A stretch of 64,000 nt of DNA from Paenibacillus sp. NFR01 (GCF_900111565.1 NZ_FOIK01000001.1:496001-560000); one strand, 5' to 3'; positions 8,565 through 17,910 are shown, counted from the stretch's first letter. Numbers and translations are program-made. The notes: generated from the sequence alone by a model not told the origin.

Positions 8565-9359
8565 CTACTCCATCTCCATGGAGCCCTTCACTCTTGCCAG
8601 GTGCTCCGCATAATAGAACAGCAGCAGTCCCAGAAGATAGAAGCCGAGGCCAAGCAGAAACTCTTCCGCCATTCGGACGGAGATGCTAGCAAAATCGCTT
8701 GAACCGGCCCGAATCAGCGCTTTCGTCGCTTCGACGCCACGGGTGAGCGGGAACACTTCAGACAATCCGCGCACCCAGCCCGGCATATGGGTACGCGAGT
8801 AATTGGCTCCACTGAACAAGAGCAGCAGCGTAGCCAGCAGATTGGTCCAAATGTGCATGGAGGGCGACCACAGCGCAAAACTAGAGATCACAAACCCGAG
8901 CCCGCATGCCGCAAAAATGGATACGGCCCACACGAAGCCCAGCCAGACCAGCTGCTCTCCCGTGAAGCTTAGTCCAAATACCAGCATTCCAAACAGGAGT
9001 CCAAGCACAGCCGTGAACAAACCGCTGGCAATTTGAAGTAGGGACCTGGCGAAGAAAACGGCCACTTTGTTGGCCGGACTGACCACTACCAATTGCAGCG
9101 TGCCCATTTTTCGGTCGTCGTTGATTACGGTCATCATGCCGAAAACGGAGTTTAGCACACACAGCAGCAGGGCGTTTGAAGCGACATAACTTGCGAGATT
9201 GCTTCCATGATAAGCATATTTGGCCAACACGGCGAAGAAAAGCAGTTGGCTGAACGGGTTAATCACCATCACCATCAAATAGACACTGGGGTTGAGCCAG
9301 CCAAACAAGGCACTGAACGACAGGTGCGCATGACGGAAAAAGCGGGCCATCGATTCCAT
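8565..9359 (-). CDS. ABC-2 type exporter permease subunit
   Basis: 264 residues, about six membrane helices, with the ABC-2 core containing GTLQLVVVSPANKVAVFFARSL, the family's signature region around helix 3. It pairs with the next permease upstream and with the ATPase to form a multidrug- or antibiotic-type exporter. It starts at ATG 9359, overlapping by one base the stop codon of the preceding permease (TAAATG), with GGGAG upstream. Substrate cannot be read from sequence. It is the last gene of the three-gene unit; no clear terminator is visible before the promoter of the nitroreductase. Confidence 0.85.
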   Translation of the reverse strand: MESMARFFRHAHLSFSALFGWLNPSVYLMVMVINPFSQLLFFAVLAKYAYHGSNLASYVASNALLLCVLNSVFGMMTVINDDRKMGTLQLVVVSPANKVAVFFARSLLQIASGLFTAVLGLLFGMLVFGLSFTGEQLVWLGFVWAVSIFAACGLGFVISSFALWSPSMHIWTNLLATLLLLFSGANYSRTHMPGWVRGLSEVFPLTRGVEATKALIRAGSSDFASISVRMAEEFLLGLGFYLLGLLLFYYAEHLARVKGSMEME

Positions 9360-10157
9360 TTAGAACACTCCCAAATTCCCGAGAACCCGGGCTCTTTTTT
9401 CTACCAGACGATAGTATGCAAAAGAAATGACGAGATAAAATACCGTTAACAGCAGCAGCGCTCCCCAAGCCGTAACAAGCTCATGCGAATGCACTTCCTT
9501 CCGGCTTATGATTCGAAGCAGCCCGATCGCCCAGGTAGGCGGCAGCACCCAGGATAACGGCTTCACCCAAATGGGCAGCAGCGATACCGGGAACATAAAC
9601 CCGCATAACAAATAAACCGGATATTCCAGCATGTTCATAAGTGCAAAAACCTTGCGGGATAACGTAAAAGACATGGCCAGAAAGAAGGAGAACACCGACA
9701 GCGAGCAGAGGACAAACAGATAAGCAAAAATAAAATGCACCGGGTGCTCGATGATCAGCGGGACGCGGTAAACGACGATTAAATAGAGGTAAGAGATGAG
9801 CATCGATAAAAATCCCCATATCGTGTTGGCCGCAATTTTGCCGGCGAGCGTCAGCGCAAAAGGGACGGGCGCCGCAAACAGCAGCTCCAGGGTTCCGTAA
9901 TACTTCTCCCGGTTGACGTCGCTGGCCGATGAGAACACGATGGAGGACCACAAGGTTACAAACCCGGAGCCCAGCACAACATACTGGAACATTTGCTCCG
10001 GAGAGGAATTTCCATAGATGAAAATCGCGATCGTTGAGAAAAGGAAAGGCATCAGGAAGATAATAAACTGGAACATCGGACGGGCGAGCGAAAGCTTCAT
10101 ATGTACCATAACGGTATGTACTAATGAGATCAAATCCGCTTTACATATGGACCTCAA
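9360..10157 (-). CDS. ABC-2 type exporter permease subunit
   Basis: 265 residues, six predicted membrane helices, with the ABC-2 segment REKYYGTLELLFAAPVPFALTLAGKIAAN. It starts at TTG 10157, overlapping the stop of the upstream ATPase gene by four bases, so translation is probably coupled. With the following paralogous permease it should form the heterodimeric membrane part of the transporter. Confidence 0.85.
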   Translation of the reverse strand: MRSICKADLISLVHTVMVHMKLSLARPMFQFIIFLMPFLFSTIAIFIYGNSSPEQMFQYVVLGSGFVTLWSSIVFSSASDVNREKYYGTLELLFAAPVPFALTLAGKIAANTIWGFLSMLISYLYLIVVYRVPLIIEHPVHFIFAYLFVLCSLSVFSFFLAMSFTLSRKVFALMNMLEYPVYLLCGFMFPVSLLPIWVKPLSWVLPPTWAIGLLRIISRKEVHSHELVTAWGALLLLTVFYLVISFAYYRLVEKRARVLGNLGVF

Positions 10158-11134
10158 GAGGCATCCCCGCCGATCATTTGAATATAGACATCCTCTAGTG
10201 TAGGCGTTGCGATCGACAGATTCGTTAACCGTAACGTGCCGGCGATCCGATACAACTCCATGACAAGCTCTTGCGGGGAGCGGGTCTGAATGCGCAAGAG
10301 CTGCAGCGGATCTGGCTGTTCAACCTGCAGATGAACGATTGACGGATGCGCCGCTATTTGCTTTAGTTCTTCCCCCGTAATCCCCGTGATGCTGCAGGCG
10401 ACTACCGAGATCTGATCGATTCTCTTCTTCAGCGCCCCGGGCGTGTCCAGGATCGTGATCAGCCCCTTATTGATAAAAGCGATCCGGTCACAGAGCTCAT
10501 CCGCCTCCGGCATATAATGGGTCGTGAGCAGGATGGTCGTCCCTTGCCGTTTTAGCTCATGCAAAATATCCCGCAGCTGCCTCGCGCTTACTGGATCCAG
10601 CCCGATCGTCGGCTCATCCAGGAACAGAATTCTCGGCTCGTTAATCAAACCGCGGGCGATTTGCAGCTTTTGCTTCATGCCTTTGGAGAAGGTCTCCACT
10701 CTGCGGTGGGCGACTTCGGTCAAGCCGACCAATGCCAGTAATTCCGGAATCCGGGTCTTCTGCACATGGCGGGGGACTTTATATAAGTCCGCAAAATACG
10801 CCAGATTATCGTGAGCCGATAACCGCCAGTACAAATTGCGTTCGCCGCCCAAAATCAGGTTGATCTGCATGCGCAGCTTCTTGAACTCCGTCACAGGATC
10901 AAGTCCGAGGATCCGCACTTCGCCGGATGTAGGCGTAAGCATTGTGGTGAGGATCTTGATCGTTGTCGTTTTTCCGGCGCCGTTTGGACCCAGCAGTCCG
11001 AAAATTTCCCCTTCTTGTACGGAAAAACTGATGCCCTGCAGCGCTTCAACCGTCTTTTTCTTTCGCCGGAACATCCCTTCGTCGGTCTGATAGGTCCGTT
11101 TCAAATCGCGTACCTGAATAATTTCAGTGTTCAT
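10154..11134 (-). CDS. ABC transporter ATP-binding protein (DrrA/NatA-type)
   Basis: 326 residues. Walker A is GPNGAGKTTTIK (about residues 49-60), the signature region is FSKGMKQKLQIARGL (SKGMK in place of LSGGQ, common in this subfamily), Walker B is RILFLDEPTIGLDP, and the H-loop is TTHYM. The roughly 100-residue C-terminal extension resembles that of DrrA-like multidrug ATPases. First gene of an operon with two ABC-2 permeases. Its ATG follows AAGGTGG, and the leader holds a 28-bp near-palindrome just downstream of the promoter. The ArsR-like regulator gene directly upstream is the obvious candidate controller. Confidence 0.9.
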   Translation of the reverse strand: MNTEIIQVRDLKRTYQTDEGMFRRKKKTVEALQGISFSVQEGEIFGLLGPNGAGKTTTIKILTTMLTPTSGEVRILGLDPVTEFKKLRMQINLILGGERNLYWRLSAHDNLAYFADLYKVPRHVQKTRIPELLALVGLTEVAHRRVETFSKGMKQKLQIARGLINEPRILFLDEPTIGLDPVSARQLRDILHELKRQGTTILLTTHYMPEADELCDRIAFINKGLITILDTPGALKKRIDQISVVACSITGITGEELKQIAAHPSIVHLQVEQPDPLQLLRIQTRSPQELVMELYRIAGTLRLTNLSIATPTLEDVYIQMIGGDAS

Positions 11135-11152
11135 AATAAGACAACCACCTTA

Positions 11153-11208
11153 TTAATATAAGATAAATATCTAATATTAAAATAGCATCCCATTTCTAAT
11201 ATTTGCAA
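11153..11208 (-). promoter_or_regulatory. Promoter and 28-bp palindromic operator of the ABC-2 exporter operon
   Basis: Minus strand: TTGCAA (11208-11203), an 18-bp spacer, TATTTT (11184-11179). Immediately downstream is a 28-bp AT-rich near-palindrome (11153-11180) whose two 14-base arms differ at only two positions. It would cover the transcription start, as expected of a repressor site for the adjacent ArsR-type protein. Confidence 0.6.
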
Positions 11209-11227
11209 GCATATTTTTTCCAGGGAA

Positions 11228-11263
11228 TATAAAAACGATCACCGGATGTACCGGCGATCGTTT
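11228..11263 (-). terminator. Intrinsic terminator of the ArsR-like gene
   Basis: An AAACGATC-CCGG / CCGG-GATCGTTT stem with a five-base loop is followed by TTTTT on the minus strand. It isolates the regulator gene from the downstream exporter operon. Confidence 0.85.
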
Positions 11264-11267
11264 ACGA

Positions 11268-12302
11268 TTAATTCTCTTCCAACTGGATAAACTCGCCCAT
11301 ATCCTGCAGCAGCTTGCTGAACTTGGCCTGGTCAAGCTCGAAATATTTGATATTGCCGACCTTTTCTTCGCGGATCAGGCCAGCCTGTTTCAGAATTTCC
11401 AGATGGTGCGAGATCGTCGCTGTAGTTAAATCCAGCGCATTCGCCAGCCTGGCTCCGTATTCCTTGCGTTGCCGAAGCATTCGCAGAATCTGGAGGCGGT
11501 TGCGGTCCGAAATTGCTTTCAACTGCTTCTCCAGCTCCTGGCTTTGCTCCAGCACATTTAACCGGGGGTTATGGCAGTTATAGACAACGATGCAAGTGTT
11601 GTCATCGAATACCCGGATACGGGCGACGGTCAGATAATAGGACGGAATAAAGTAAAAGGCCTGATAATCGCTGACCCTGCGGAACGTTTTTCCCATCAGC
11701 TTTTGCGCAAGCGGCAGCGGCTCAAGCCCAAAAGCCTGCGAGGTTTGAATGGCCGCATCAGAAAAACTTTGTTTGGTTTGCAGCTGTTCCTGCAATACCT
11801 CCAGGGAGGCAATCTCCCTCAGCACACGATCGATCGAAATGCGAATCGATTGGATTTCAGCGAACATGGCCTGCATAAACTCCGGCTTATCGCCAAACAT
11901 GGAGGTTGCATTTTGCCCAAAATCGGCACTGGCCCCAGGGTGGAGCAAAGCTTGCGAAATCTGTCCCCGCGTCAATTCCCCGCCGAAGAGATAGTAGAGA
12001 TACGACTCATCGGATAGACTGGAAATTCCTTTCAGAAATAACGTGATATCGTTGAAATAGGGGAAAGGAATAAATAACTCATACAGGTAGATAAAATCCC
12101 ACCGGCTGCGCATTCGCCAGTCTTCAAGAAAAGCAACAGCCTCGGCGGATAACGATTGCTGCAGAAGCTCGTGCTCATGTTGTGTATAGGACTGCCGATC
12201 TGACGAAGCATAGCCGGACAACAATGCGATGGCTTCCGCCACAGAAGAGCTTGTATGTATAGCTGCCGGAGCAGTTGTATTTTCACTCTGTTCTAGCGCC
12301 AC
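11268..12302 (-). CDS. ArsR-type winged-helix regulator with long N-terminal domain
   Basis: 344 residues, much longer than a classical ArsR protein. The C-terminal 80 residues form the winged helix (NRLQILRMLRQRKEYGARLANALDLTTATISHHLEILKQAGLIREEK). The first 250 residues are a separate mostly helical domain I cannot name, plausibly a ligand sensor. No CxC metal-binding motif is seen in the recognition helix region. The start is GTG 12302, seven bases after AAGGAGG. Its position immediately upstream of the ABC-2 operon suggests it senses the exported compound and controls the exporter. Confidence 0.78.
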   Translation of the reverse strand: MALEQSENTTAPAAIHTSSSVAEAIALLSGYASSDRQSYTQHEHELLQQSLSAEAVAFLEDWRMRSRWDFIYLYELFIPFPYFNDITLFLKGISSLSDESYLYYLFGGELTRGQISQALLHPGASADFGQNATSMFGDKPEFMQAMFAEIQSIRISIDRVLREIASLEVLQEQLQTKQSFSDAAIQTSQAFGLEPLPLAQKLMGKTFRRVSDYQAFYFIPSYYLTVARIRVFDDNTCIVVYNCHNPRLNVLEQSQELEKQLKAISDRNRLQILRMLRQRKEYGARLANALDLTTATISHHLEILKQAGLIREEKVGNIKYFELDQAKFSKLLQDMGEFIQLEEN

Positions 12303-12375
12303 TGGGCACCCTCCTTTACTCTCATTTCAACATAAGAGAAGAAGCGTTGTTTGTCAAATGACACCAGCTTCATTG

Positions 12376-12423
12376 AAAAAAGGACCCGATCCCCGCGCCA
12401 CACCGGCGCGGAGAATCGGGTCC
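12376..12423 (-). terminator. Intrinsic terminator of the ABC exporter operon
   Basis: GGACCCGAT and CCGCGCC arms pair with GGCGCGG and ATCGGGTCC; six T residues follow on the minus strand. Confidence 0.88.
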
Positions 12424-12450
12424 ATTTCTTTTACACTCGTCCGACTCGGC

Positions 12451-14214
12451 TTACGAAGCCTGCTCGAACTGGCTGTTGTACAGCTCGGCGTAGAAGCCGT
12501 TCCGGGCCAGTAGCTCGGTGTGGCTGCCGCTCTCCAGAATATCGCCGTCCTTCAGCACGAGGATGACATCGGCATTTTTGATCGTCGAAAGCCGGTGGGC
12601 GATGACGAACGAGGTCCGGCCTTCCATCAGCCGGTCCATGGCCTGCTGGATCAGCAGCTCTGTGCGGGTATCGACTGAGCTGGTCGCTTCGTCGAGAATG
12701 AGCATCGGCGCGTTCTTGAGCATGGCGCGGGCGATGGTCAGCTGCTGCTTTTGCCCGGCGGACAGATTGACCTTATCGTTCAGCACCGTATCGTAGCCGG
12801 CGCTCAGCGTCTGAATGAAATGATGCAGGCCGACCGATTTGCAGGCTTCCTGAATTTCGCGGTCGGTGATGCCTTTCTGGTTGTAGATCAGGTTCTCGCG
12901 GATCGTTCCTTCGAACAGCCAGGTGTCCTGAAGCACCATGCAGAACTGGTCGTGGATGTTCTCGCGGGTCAGGCTGCTGATCGGCGTTTCGTCGATGTAA
13001 ATCTCCCCGCCGGTCAGTTCGTTGAAGCGGATGAGCAGATTGACGAGCGTCGTTTTGCCGGCGCCGGTCGGGCCGACGATGGCGATCTTTTGCCCCGGCT
13101 GAACTTCGGTGGAGAAATCTTTAATAACCAGGTTCTCCGTGCCTTCGTAAGCAAACTGCACATGCTCAAACTTCACTTTGCCGGTTGCAGCTTCCAGCCG
13201 CACGGTCTTTTGACTCTCATCGTCCATTTCCTCGGCTTCCAGAAATTCAAAGACCCGTTTGCCGGCCGCCGAAGCGGACTGCAGGCTTTGTGCCGCCTGG
13301 GCGATCTGCGAGAGCGGCTGAGTGAAGAAGCGGACGTACATCATAAAGGCGACGATGACCCCGAAGGAGATATGCCCGTTCGTTGCCAGCATGGCACCTA
13401 CCACGCAGACGGCCACGAAGCCCAAATTACCGATGAACATCATGAGCGGCATCATCATGCCGGAGAGGAACTGCGCTTTGAAGGCACTGTTTTTCAGATT
13501 ACGGTTCAAGTCTTCAAAAGCACCGCGCATTTGCGCCTCGGCATTATACGCTTTGACCACGGTATGGCCGGTATAGACTTCTTCTACATGACCGTTGATT
13601 TTGCCCAGATATTCTTGCTGGCTTTGAAAATATTTCTGCGACTTCTTCATAATTACCGTCATCAGGCCAAAACCGATAAACGTCGCGACGACCGCCGTAA
13701 GGGTCATGATCCAGTTCGTCTTCAGCATCATCACGATGGAGCCGACAAACAGCGAGACGGCGGTAACCAGCGTGCCGACGCTTTGGTTCATGGCTTGCCC
13801 GATCGTATCCACATCGTTGGTTACCCGGGAGAGGATGTCTCCGGTCGTGGAGTTGTTGTAATAAGAAATCGGCAGCCGGTTCATTTTATGCGACAGGTCG
13901 CCCCGTAAGCGTTTGGAGACCTTTTGCGTGACGGACGACATGATCAAACCTTGCAATAGGGACAATACGGCGCTGATGCTATAGATAATGACCAGAAAAA
14001 ATCCGATGGAAGCAATCGCGTCCAAATCGATGCCGTTCGCAAGTCCCTTGGTGATCTCGTCGGTCATCTTCGAAAGCTGATCGGGTCCGAGCAGGGTTAA
14101 CACCGTTCCGGCAGCCGCACTGAGCACGGCAATTAGGACGACAGGGATATGATTACGGCAATAGCGGAGCAGCTTGCTCCAGGTGCCGGGTTGTTTGTTC
14201 TTTTTTTCGCTCAT
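12451..14214 (-). CDS. ABC exporter half-transporter, catalytically complete subunit
   Basis: 587 residues: six N-terminal membrane helices (about 20-310) and a C-terminal nucleotide-binding domain with Walker A GPTGAGKTT, signature LSAGQKQ, Walker B MLILDEATSSVD carrying the catalytic Glu, and an AHRLSTI H-loop. It overlaps the upstream half-transporter by one base (TAATG), so the two are made together. The partner has Asp in place of the catalytic Glu, and this subunit's signature is LSAGQ, not LSGGQ. That asymmetry is typical of heterodimeric exporters of the BmrC/BmrD or TM287/288 kind. Likely a drug or lipid exporter; substrate unknown. Confidence 0.9.
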   Translation of the reverse strand: MSEKKNKQPGTWSKLLRYCRNHIPVVLIAVLSAAAGTVLTLLGPDQLSKMTDEITKGLANGIDLDAIASIGFFLVIIYSISAVLSLLQGLIMSSVTQKVSKRLRGDLSHKMNRLPISYYNNSTTGDILSRVTNDVDTIGQAMNQSVGTLVTAVSLFVGSIVMMLKTNWIMTLTAVVATFIGFGLMTVIMKKSQKYFQSQQEYLGKINGHVEEVYTGHTVVKAYNAEAQMRGAFEDLNRNLKNSAFKAQFLSGMMMPLMMFIGNLGFVAVCVVGAMLATNGHISFGVIVAFMMYVRFFTQPLSQIAQAAQSLQSASAAGKRVFEFLEAEEMDDESQKTVRLEAATGKVKFEHVQFAYEGTENLVIKDFSTEVQPGQKIAIVGPTGAGKTTLVNLLIRFNELTGGEIYIDETPISSLTRENIHDQFCMVLQDTWLFEGTIRENLIYNQKGITDREIQEACKSVGLHHFIQTLSAGYDTVLNDKVNLSAGQKQQLTIARAMLKNAPMLILDEATSSVDTRTELLIQQAMDRLMEGRTSFVIAHRLSTIKNADVILVLKDGDILESGSHTELLARNGFYAELYNSQFEQAS

Positions 14215-15965
14215 TAGGCCAATTCCTCCTTGGACAGCTGCGAATAAGCAATCTCCTGATACACGCTGCAGTTATCCATCAATTCCTCATGCGTACCCAT
14301 GCCGGCAATGCGCCCGTCTTCCAGGACGATGATTTTGTCCGCATCCTTGATGGTGCCGATCCGCTGGGCGACGATGAGCATGGTTGTTCCGCGGGCACCC
14401 TTTTTCAGCTCGCTGCGCAGTTTGCGGTCGGTCTTGTAATCCAGCGCGGAGAAGGAGTCGTCGAAGATCAGAATTTCCGGACGGCGGGCAATGGCCCGGG
14501 CAATCGACAACCGCTGTTTCTGGCCGCCCGACAGATTGGAGCCGCCCTGCGCGATATGCGCGTCGTAGCTGCCTTCCATTTTTTCCACGAAATCCGAAGC
14601 CTGGGACGTATACACCGCATCGACTACTTCCGCAGACATATTGCTGCCGTTGTCGCCAAAGGCGATGTTGGAAGTGACCGTTCCGCCGAACAAAATCGCT
14701 TTCTGGGAGACATACCCCATCTTATTGCGCAGCGCGCTTTGTTCATACTGATTGACGTTGACGCCGTCAACAAGCACTTCGCCTTCGGTGGCGTCGTAGA
14801 AGCGTGGAATCAGGTTCACGACGGTGCTCTTGCCGCAGCCGGTTGAGCCGATGAAAGCGACGGTTTCGCCTTTTTTCGCCGTGAAGCTGACGTCCTTGAT
14901 CACATAATCATCCGCATCGGGATATTTGAAGCTGACATTGCGGAATTCCACCTCGCCGGTCCGCTTGGAAGAAGTCACGGTCAGCGATCCGTTCGTCAGG
15001 CTTGGCTGCGTATCCAGCACTTCGTTGATCCGTTTGGCGGAGACATGGGCACGCGGCATCAGAATAAAGATCATAATCAGCATCATGAAGGCCATGACCA
15101 CTTGAATGGCATAAGAAGAGAAGACGATCATGTCCGAGAAAACGCCCATTTTGGCGCTCGCATCCGCAGCCTGAATCAGCGACGCGCCTACCCAGTAAAT
15201 CGCCAAACTGAGTCCGCTCATTATCATCGTGATGCTTGGCATCAGCACGGCCAATACGTTGTTGGCAAAAAGATTCGTCCGTGTCAGCGTGTTGTTCGCT
15301 TCGCTGAATTTGTCCTCCTGATAGCCTTCCGCATTGTAGGCACGGATGACGCGCAGGCCGGTCAGATTCTCCCGGGACACCCGGTTCAAGTTATCCGTAA
15401 GCTGCTGCAGCTTCTGGAACTTCGGCAGCACGAGCACGACGCAGATCCCGACGATCACAATCAGAACAGCGACGGCGATGCCGGTCGTCAGCGACCACTC
15501 CCAGCTCTTGCCGGTAATTTTGAGCAGCGCCCATACTGCCAGGATCGGAGCTTTGACCAGCAGCTGCAATCCGATCACGATCAGCATTTGCACCTGCGTA
15601 ATGTCATTGGTCGAACGGGTAATCAGGCTGGCTGTCGAGAAGTTGTTGATTTCCTCCATCGAGAAGGATTGCACCTTATCGAACAGCTTCGAACGCAGCC
15701 GAGCCGAGAAGTTGGAGGCGATCCGGGCGGCGATGCCCGCTACTACAATCGAGGTGGCCAAGCTGCCGAGTGCACAGAGCAGCATCCAGACGCCGGTCGT
15801 CATAATTTCGCTCATTTCGCTTCCCGGGGTCTGAACGAGCCGGGTAATTTCGCTCATATAATCGGGCAATTCCAGATCCAGCCATACCTGGGCTACGATA
15901 AATAGCACGCTGAGACCGAAGAAAGCCCATTCCTTCGGGTTCAAGTATTTGAGTATTTTGACCAT
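14214..15965 (-). CDS. ABC exporter half-transporter with degenerate ATPase site
   Basis: 583 residues from ATG 15965, which follows AAGGAG; the longer frame to 16085 would begin inside the terminator of the upstream gene. Six membrane helices, then an ATPase domain with Walker A GSTGCGKST, signature LSGGQKQ, and Walker B EILIFDDSFSALD, in which Asp replaces the catalytic Glu. It is therefore the non-hydrolysing side of an asymmetric heterodimer with the next gene. The two-component system just upstream is on the same strand but separated by a terminator, so regulatory linkage is possible but not shown. Confidence 0.9.
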   Translation of the reverse strand: MVKILKYLNPKEWAFFGLSVLFIVAQVWLDLELPDYMSEITRLVQTPGSEMSEIMTTGVWMLLCALGSLATSIVVAGIAARIASNFSARLRSKLFDKVQSFSMEEINNFSTASLITRSTNDITQVQMLIVIGLQLLVKAPILAVWALLKITGKSWEWSLTTGIAVAVLIVIVGICVVLVLPKFQKLQQLTDNLNRVSRENLTGLRVIRAYNAEGYQEDKFSEANNTLTRTNLFANNVLAVLMPSITMIMSGLSLAIYWVGASLIQAADASAKMGVFSDMIVFSSYAIQVVMAFMMLIMIFILMPRAHVSAKRINEVLDTQPSLTNGSLTVTSSKRTGEVEFRNVSFKYPDADDYVIKDVSFTAKKGETVAFIGSTGCGKSTVVNLIPRFYDATEGEVLVDGVNVNQYEQSALRNKMGYVSQKAILFGGTVTSNIAFGDNGSNMSAEVVDAVYTSQASDFVEKMEGSYDAHIAQGGSNLSGGQKQRLSIARAIARRPEILIFDDSFSALDYKTDRKLRSELKKGARGTTMLIVAQRIGTIKDADKIIVLEDGRIAGMGTHEELMDNCSVYQEIAYSQLSKEELA

Positions 15966-16049
15966 ATGTCTTACTCCTTTGTGTGATGATGTAAGTAGGG
16001 TACCGCCGGAACGTAAACTGAACATAAACAAATCATTTTTTTCTGAAAA

Positions 16050-16093
16050 AGAAAAAAGCTTTGAGAAACCTCGCGGGTTTTTCAAAGCTTTTA
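16050..16093 (-). terminator. Intrinsic terminator of the histidine kinase gene
   Basis: AAAAGCTTTGA-AAACC pairs with GGGTTT-TCAAAGCTTTT, followed by a T-rich tract on the minus strand. It starts right after the kinase stop. Confidence 0.85.
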
Positions 16094-16094
16094 T

Positions 16095-17162
16095 TTAGGT
16101 TTCGCTGGGCAAGGTGACGATGAATGTCGTTCCCGCGGCGGGCCCCCTCTCGCTCTCGCAGACAATCGTTCCGCCGTGCAGGTTCACGATCCGTTGGACA
16201 ATGGTCAGGCCAAGCCCGTTGCCCTTCGTCGAGTGGGAGGTATCGGCCTGATAAAATTTATCGAAGATTCGCGGGACGGCCTCCGGGTCGATTCCTTTTC
16301 CATTGTCACGGAACAGGATTTGCAGGGCTTCCGCGGTACGCTTCATCTCGATGGAGATGGTACCATTCTCGGGCGTGAACTTGATCGCATTATCCAGAAG
16401 ATTGAGCCAAACCTGATTGAGCAGCTCCTTATTGCCGGAGGCGAAGTAATCATGAAGTTCCGGATCGAGCGATAACTGTTTTTGCTCCATCTTATGGGTC
16501 AGCAGCAGCACGCACTGGCGGATTTGTTCGCCGACGTTGACCTTTTGCTTATCGGTAAGGATCGTCTGGGTCTCGATCTTCGACAGCTCCAGCACATTGG
16601 AGGCCAGCGCGGCGAGCCGGGCGGATTCCTCAATGACGATATCGAGGTATTCGTCCCGTTCCTCCTTCGAGAGATCGTCGTATTTCAGGATTTCGGCAAA
16701 CCCTTTGATCGAAACGATCGGGGTTTTGAATTCATGCGAGAAATTGTTCACGAAGTCGGTGCGCAAAATCTCGATGCCGCCCAGTTCTTCGGCCATCCGG
16801 TTGAAATTCTCGGACAGAATCCGGTATTCGGGGGGATTCTTCAAATACAGGCGCGTGGAGAAGTCGCCGCCCGCCAGCCTCCGGATCGCTTCGATAAATT
16901 CGCGGACGGACTTTACCATCCGCCGGCTGGCAAAACCGGAGATGAAGGTCCCGATAATGATGCAGGCGATCAGAACGATGATCGGCAGCACAATGCCGCC
17001 CTGGGTAAGATTCTCGTCCAGCAGGCCGAAAAAATTCGCCAGAAAGAACAGGACGCCCGTAATCACCACGGTGATCAGAAAAATAATAAAAACCATCAGC
17101 GAAAAAACGAATGACAAGGTAAGCTTTGCCTTCATCCATCGCATCATCCGGTTATTGTTCAT
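16095..17162 (-). CDS. Sensor histidine kinase (two TM, HAMP, HisKA, HATPase)
   Basis: 355 residues. Two membrane helices (about 15-42 and 58-80) with only a very short loop between them, a HAMP region, then the HisKA phosphoacceptor in NFSHEFKTPIVSIKGFAEIL (His143) and the N, G1 and G2 boxes (LLDNAIKF, DNGKGID, GNGLGLTIV). The short extracytoplasmic loop suggests intramembrane sensing, as in kinases that watch ABC transporters or membrane stress. It overlaps the response regulator gene by four bases and is translated from the same transcript. Confidence 0.92.
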   Translation of the reverse strand: MNNNRMMRWMKAKLTLSFVFSLMVFIIFLITVVITGVLFFLANFFGLLDENLTQGGIVLPIIVLIACIIIGTFISGFASRRMVKSVREFIEAIRRLAGGDFSTRLYLKNPPEYRILSENFNRMAEELGGIEILRTDFVNNFSHEFKTPIVSIKGFAEILKYDDLSKEERDEYLDIVIEESARLAALASNVLELSKIETQTILTDKQKVNVGEQIRQCVLLLTHKMEQKQLSLDPELHDYFASGNKELLNQVWLNLLDNAIKFTPENGTISIEMKRTAEALQILFRDNGKGIDPEAVPRIFDKFYQADTSHSTKGNGLGLTIVQRIVNLHGGTIVCESERGPAAGTTFIVTLPSET

Positions 17163-17833
17163 GGGTGACGCACCGCCTTATATCCAAGGCCGCGGACGGA
17201 TACCAGCTCGAACTCGGGATAGTCTTCGAACCTTTTGCGCAGGCGGTTGATATGCACATTGACCGTCGTATCCGTGGTTTCGCTTTGCATCCCCCAGATT
17301 TCATCCATCAGCTGGATGCGGGTAAAGATGCGGTCCGGATAGGAGAGCAGTTTGTAGAGCAGGTAAAATTCTTTTTGCGGAAGGGTCTGTTTCTCCTCGC
17401 CGCGTGTCACCGTCAAAGCGTCGTAATCCAGAACGACCTGTCCTACAACCAGCTTGCGGGCGCTGGCAATCTGCGAACGGCGCAACAGGGCCTGAATCCG
17501 GAGCAGCATCTCTTCGGTATCGATCGGCTTGGTCATGTAATCGTCGGTGCCAAGCCGGAAGCCTTTCTTCTTGTCCTCGGGCAAATGTTTGGCCGTCGCC
17601 ATCAGAATGGGAATCTGGCTGCCGGCATCCCGCAGCTCCTTCGCAAACTCGTACCCGTCCATATTCGGCATCATAATATCCAGAATGATCAGGTCGATAT
17701 GCTGTTCTTCGAGCACGTCCATGGCTTTGACGCCGTCTTCGGCGGTGGACACCTGGTATCCTTCGCGCTTCAGCACAGCTTCCAGCAGCCGTCTCGCATG
17801 CCGGTCGTCTTCCACGACTAAGATATGAATCAT
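17159..17833 (-). CDS. OmpR/PhoB-family response regulator
   Basis: 224 residues. The N-terminal receiver starts MIHILVVEDDRHARRLLEAVL and has the phosphoacceptor in LIILDIMMPNMDGYEF and a conserved KPI lysine. The C-terminal winged helix carries QKEFYLLYKLLSYPDRIFTRIQLMDEIWG and TVNVHINRLRKRFED. ATG 17833 has GGAGTG six bases upstream; the GTG nine bases earlier overlaps that ribosome site. Partner of the downstream kinase. The pair has its own promoter at 17881-17910. Confidence 0.92.
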   Translation of the reverse strand: MIHILVVEDDRHARRLLEAVLKREGYQVSTAEDGVKAMDVLEEQHIDLIILDIMMPNMDGYEFAKELRDAGSQIPILMATAKHLPEDKKKGFRLGTDDYMTKPIDTEEMLLRIQALLRRSQIASARKLVVGQVVLDYDALTVTRGEEKQTLPQKEFYLLYKLLSYPDRIFTRIQLMDEIWGMQSETTDTTVNVHINRLRKRFEDYPEFELVSVRGLGYKAVRHP

Positions 17834-17880
17834 CGGGATCACTCCAGTGGGCTAGTGATGAAATAAGTGATTTTAAGCTT

Positions 17881-17910
17881 ATCATAACCAGCAAAGGGAG
17901 CGTTAGGCAA
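17881..17910 (-). promoter_or_regulatory. Promoter of the two-component operon
   Basis: Minus strand: TTGCCT (17910-17905), 18-bp spacer, TATGAT (17886-17881), upstream of the response regulator start. Confidence 0.55.

Noticed and set aside
15966..16085. Forty extra N-terminal residues on the second ABC half-transporter
   Set aside because: They would be encoded by the terminator of the upstream kinase gene; AAGGAG and ATG 15965 give the normal protein.
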